A DNA stretch of 64,000 nucleotides, taken from contig OY754339.1 of assembly GCA_963573305.1 (NCBI GenBank), positions 70,479,376-70,543,375 of the forward strand, written 5' to 3'. The number at the start of each line of letters is the position of its first letter. Position 1 is the stretch's first letter. The notes beneath the pieces were generated by a model. It saw only the letters and a program-made list of their open reading frames with translations. It was not told the origin of the DNA and did not search any database. This DNA comes from Pyrrhosoma nymphula (taxonomy: Eukaryota; Arthropoda; Insecta; Odonata; Coenagrionidae). Below, one piece after another: positions 63,084-64,000 of this stretch. The translations under genes and the position numbers were made by a program.

Positions 63084-64000
63084 CTGCAAATAAAAAAAAA
63101 CAAAAATTATTGAACGCCTTGAAGCACATTCTTCATTTCTGGCATTGGCAAATGGCCACAACGATAAAATATTTTTGTAAGTTGTATGATGCAAGAAGCA
63201 CCTTCATTGGTTTTTGGCTCACTAACCCGCCAAATTTTACACGCTAGCATTCTATTTTTCTTTCATGATGTTTTCCAATGAGAAGAAACACCAGCATAGA
63301 AACTAGAGTGTTAATCTAAAGCCCGTTTTACACGATACTTGATTTGAGGATACTTGCTATCATACTGGCTGAGCTACTTAATTTCATAATTGATGCGGTA
63401 CTAGTTTGCTACTAGCTCCCAGTAGGACCTAGTAGCCATCGACCAATTACATTAGCTTTTACAGTCACAGTGCAGTCTTCACTTTTTTAATCAGCGCCTC
63501 ACTTATTCGCAGGTGTTACACACTCTTTGGTGGTGAAATCAATGCGCCGTGAATGTCTCGACTATTCCTGCTATTACTGCAGCAGCCGAAAGCCGCCTCT
63601 TTCATGGAAATCTTCAATTTTCTTTTAACAGTTCGTAACAGTGGACGACAGTACCGCTTCATCTCAAGCACAAGTTCAATGATCGTGTGAAACCTTCTAT
63701 CACGGTTTCTATCATACTGGGCTCTGTCCTCAATATCAAGTACCAGCTAGCATACTAGGTCTTGTGCTAAATCAAGCATCGTGTTAAACGGGCTTAATAC
63801 ACTATTGGAATGCACAGAAAATTAACTTTTATTATCATTATTATTGTACCAGAAGACAGGTGCTTGCTCACACTAATTGGGTAAGTAGCTAATCAGTGGT
63901 TTTTATTGGCTTAAAACTCTTAAGCAAAAAGAGGGGGCACTATATTTTTATTTTCCCACCCACTGTGTAGTAAGATAGGTTGGAAAAAGACATTGAAGAG
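63084..64000 (-). other. Part of next upstream PAXBP1 intron
   Basis: Starts after acceptor TTTGCAG of exon a. No further exon of the gene could be recognised up to the window edge. Contains the MITE at 63320-63795. Confidence 0.75.
63320..63795. mobile_element. TAA-flanked MITE (PIF/Harbinger-like), 476 bp
   Basis: Ends AGCCCGTTTTACACGATACT and (complement) AGCCCGTTTAACACGATGCT, with TAA at 63317-63319 and 63796-63798. Interior has ACTAGT/TACTAG-type words and no ORF. Confidence 0.85.

Noticed and set aside
1..64000. CRISPR arrays, operons, prokaryotic ribosome-binding sites
   Set aside because: None seen; spliced gene and transposon content show eukaryotic nuclear DNA.

Overview
The window looks like a stretch of an invertebrate, most probably insect, nuclear genome. 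It is AT-rich, has one protein-coding gene split by GT-AG introns, and the introns are packed with arthropod-type transposons (Tigger/pogo, hAT, mariner, Penelope-like, a CsRn1-like Ty3 retroelement, LINE pieces, tRNA-derived SINEs). The species cannot be fixed from this sequence.

One gene accounts for nearly everything. An orthologue of PAXBP1/GCFC (PAX3/7-binding protein 1, GC-rich sequence DNA-binding factor family) lies on the minus strand. Twelve consecutive coding exons run from 63083 (upstream exons lie beyond the right edge) to the TAG stop at 2601-2603. All splice junctions are GT-AG and the phases join into one open reading frame of about 690 residues. This covers the middle acidic region, the tryptophan-containing linker, the coiled coil and the whole C-terminal GCFC domain. 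Introns range from 123 bp to 12.9 kb.

Layout, left to right. 1-2600: downstream flank with polyadenylation signals. 2943-5865: intron with two large palindromes, one carrying a hammerhead-ribozyme-like core. 6080-18292: a 173-bp tandem array, a P-element/THAP9-like transposase fragment, LINE fragments, and Tigger element D (13768-17928) holding a truncated CsRn1-like retroelement. 18537-25083: a 4-kb hAT element with a perfect 8-bp target duplication, and a LINE remnant. 25253-27875: almost entirely Tigger-like element C. 28082-29854: a 68-bp-arm palindrome. 30065-34203: a 2-kb TIR element with a nested SINE, then a Penelope-like fragment. 34337-38577: AT-rich, mostly featureless. 38768-48614: tRNA-like inverted pair, Tigger fragment E, a TTAA-flanked element with 360-bp near-identical inverted repeats and a transposase-like ORF, and a hAT MITE. 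48851-61748: a TAA-flanked MITE, then a nest in which Tigger A (51996-61046) contains Tigger-like B, a mariner and a small MITE. 63084-64000: part of the next intron with another TAA-flanked MITE.

The genes do not form an operon or system. The picture is one conserved housekeeping gene whose introns have been a landing zone for cut-and-paste DNA transposons. All recognisable transposases are broken or fragmentary. The best candidates for something undescribed are the TTAA element at 45723-47472, the hammerhead-bearing palindrome at 4451-4660, and the SINE-capped foldback at 54189-54952.
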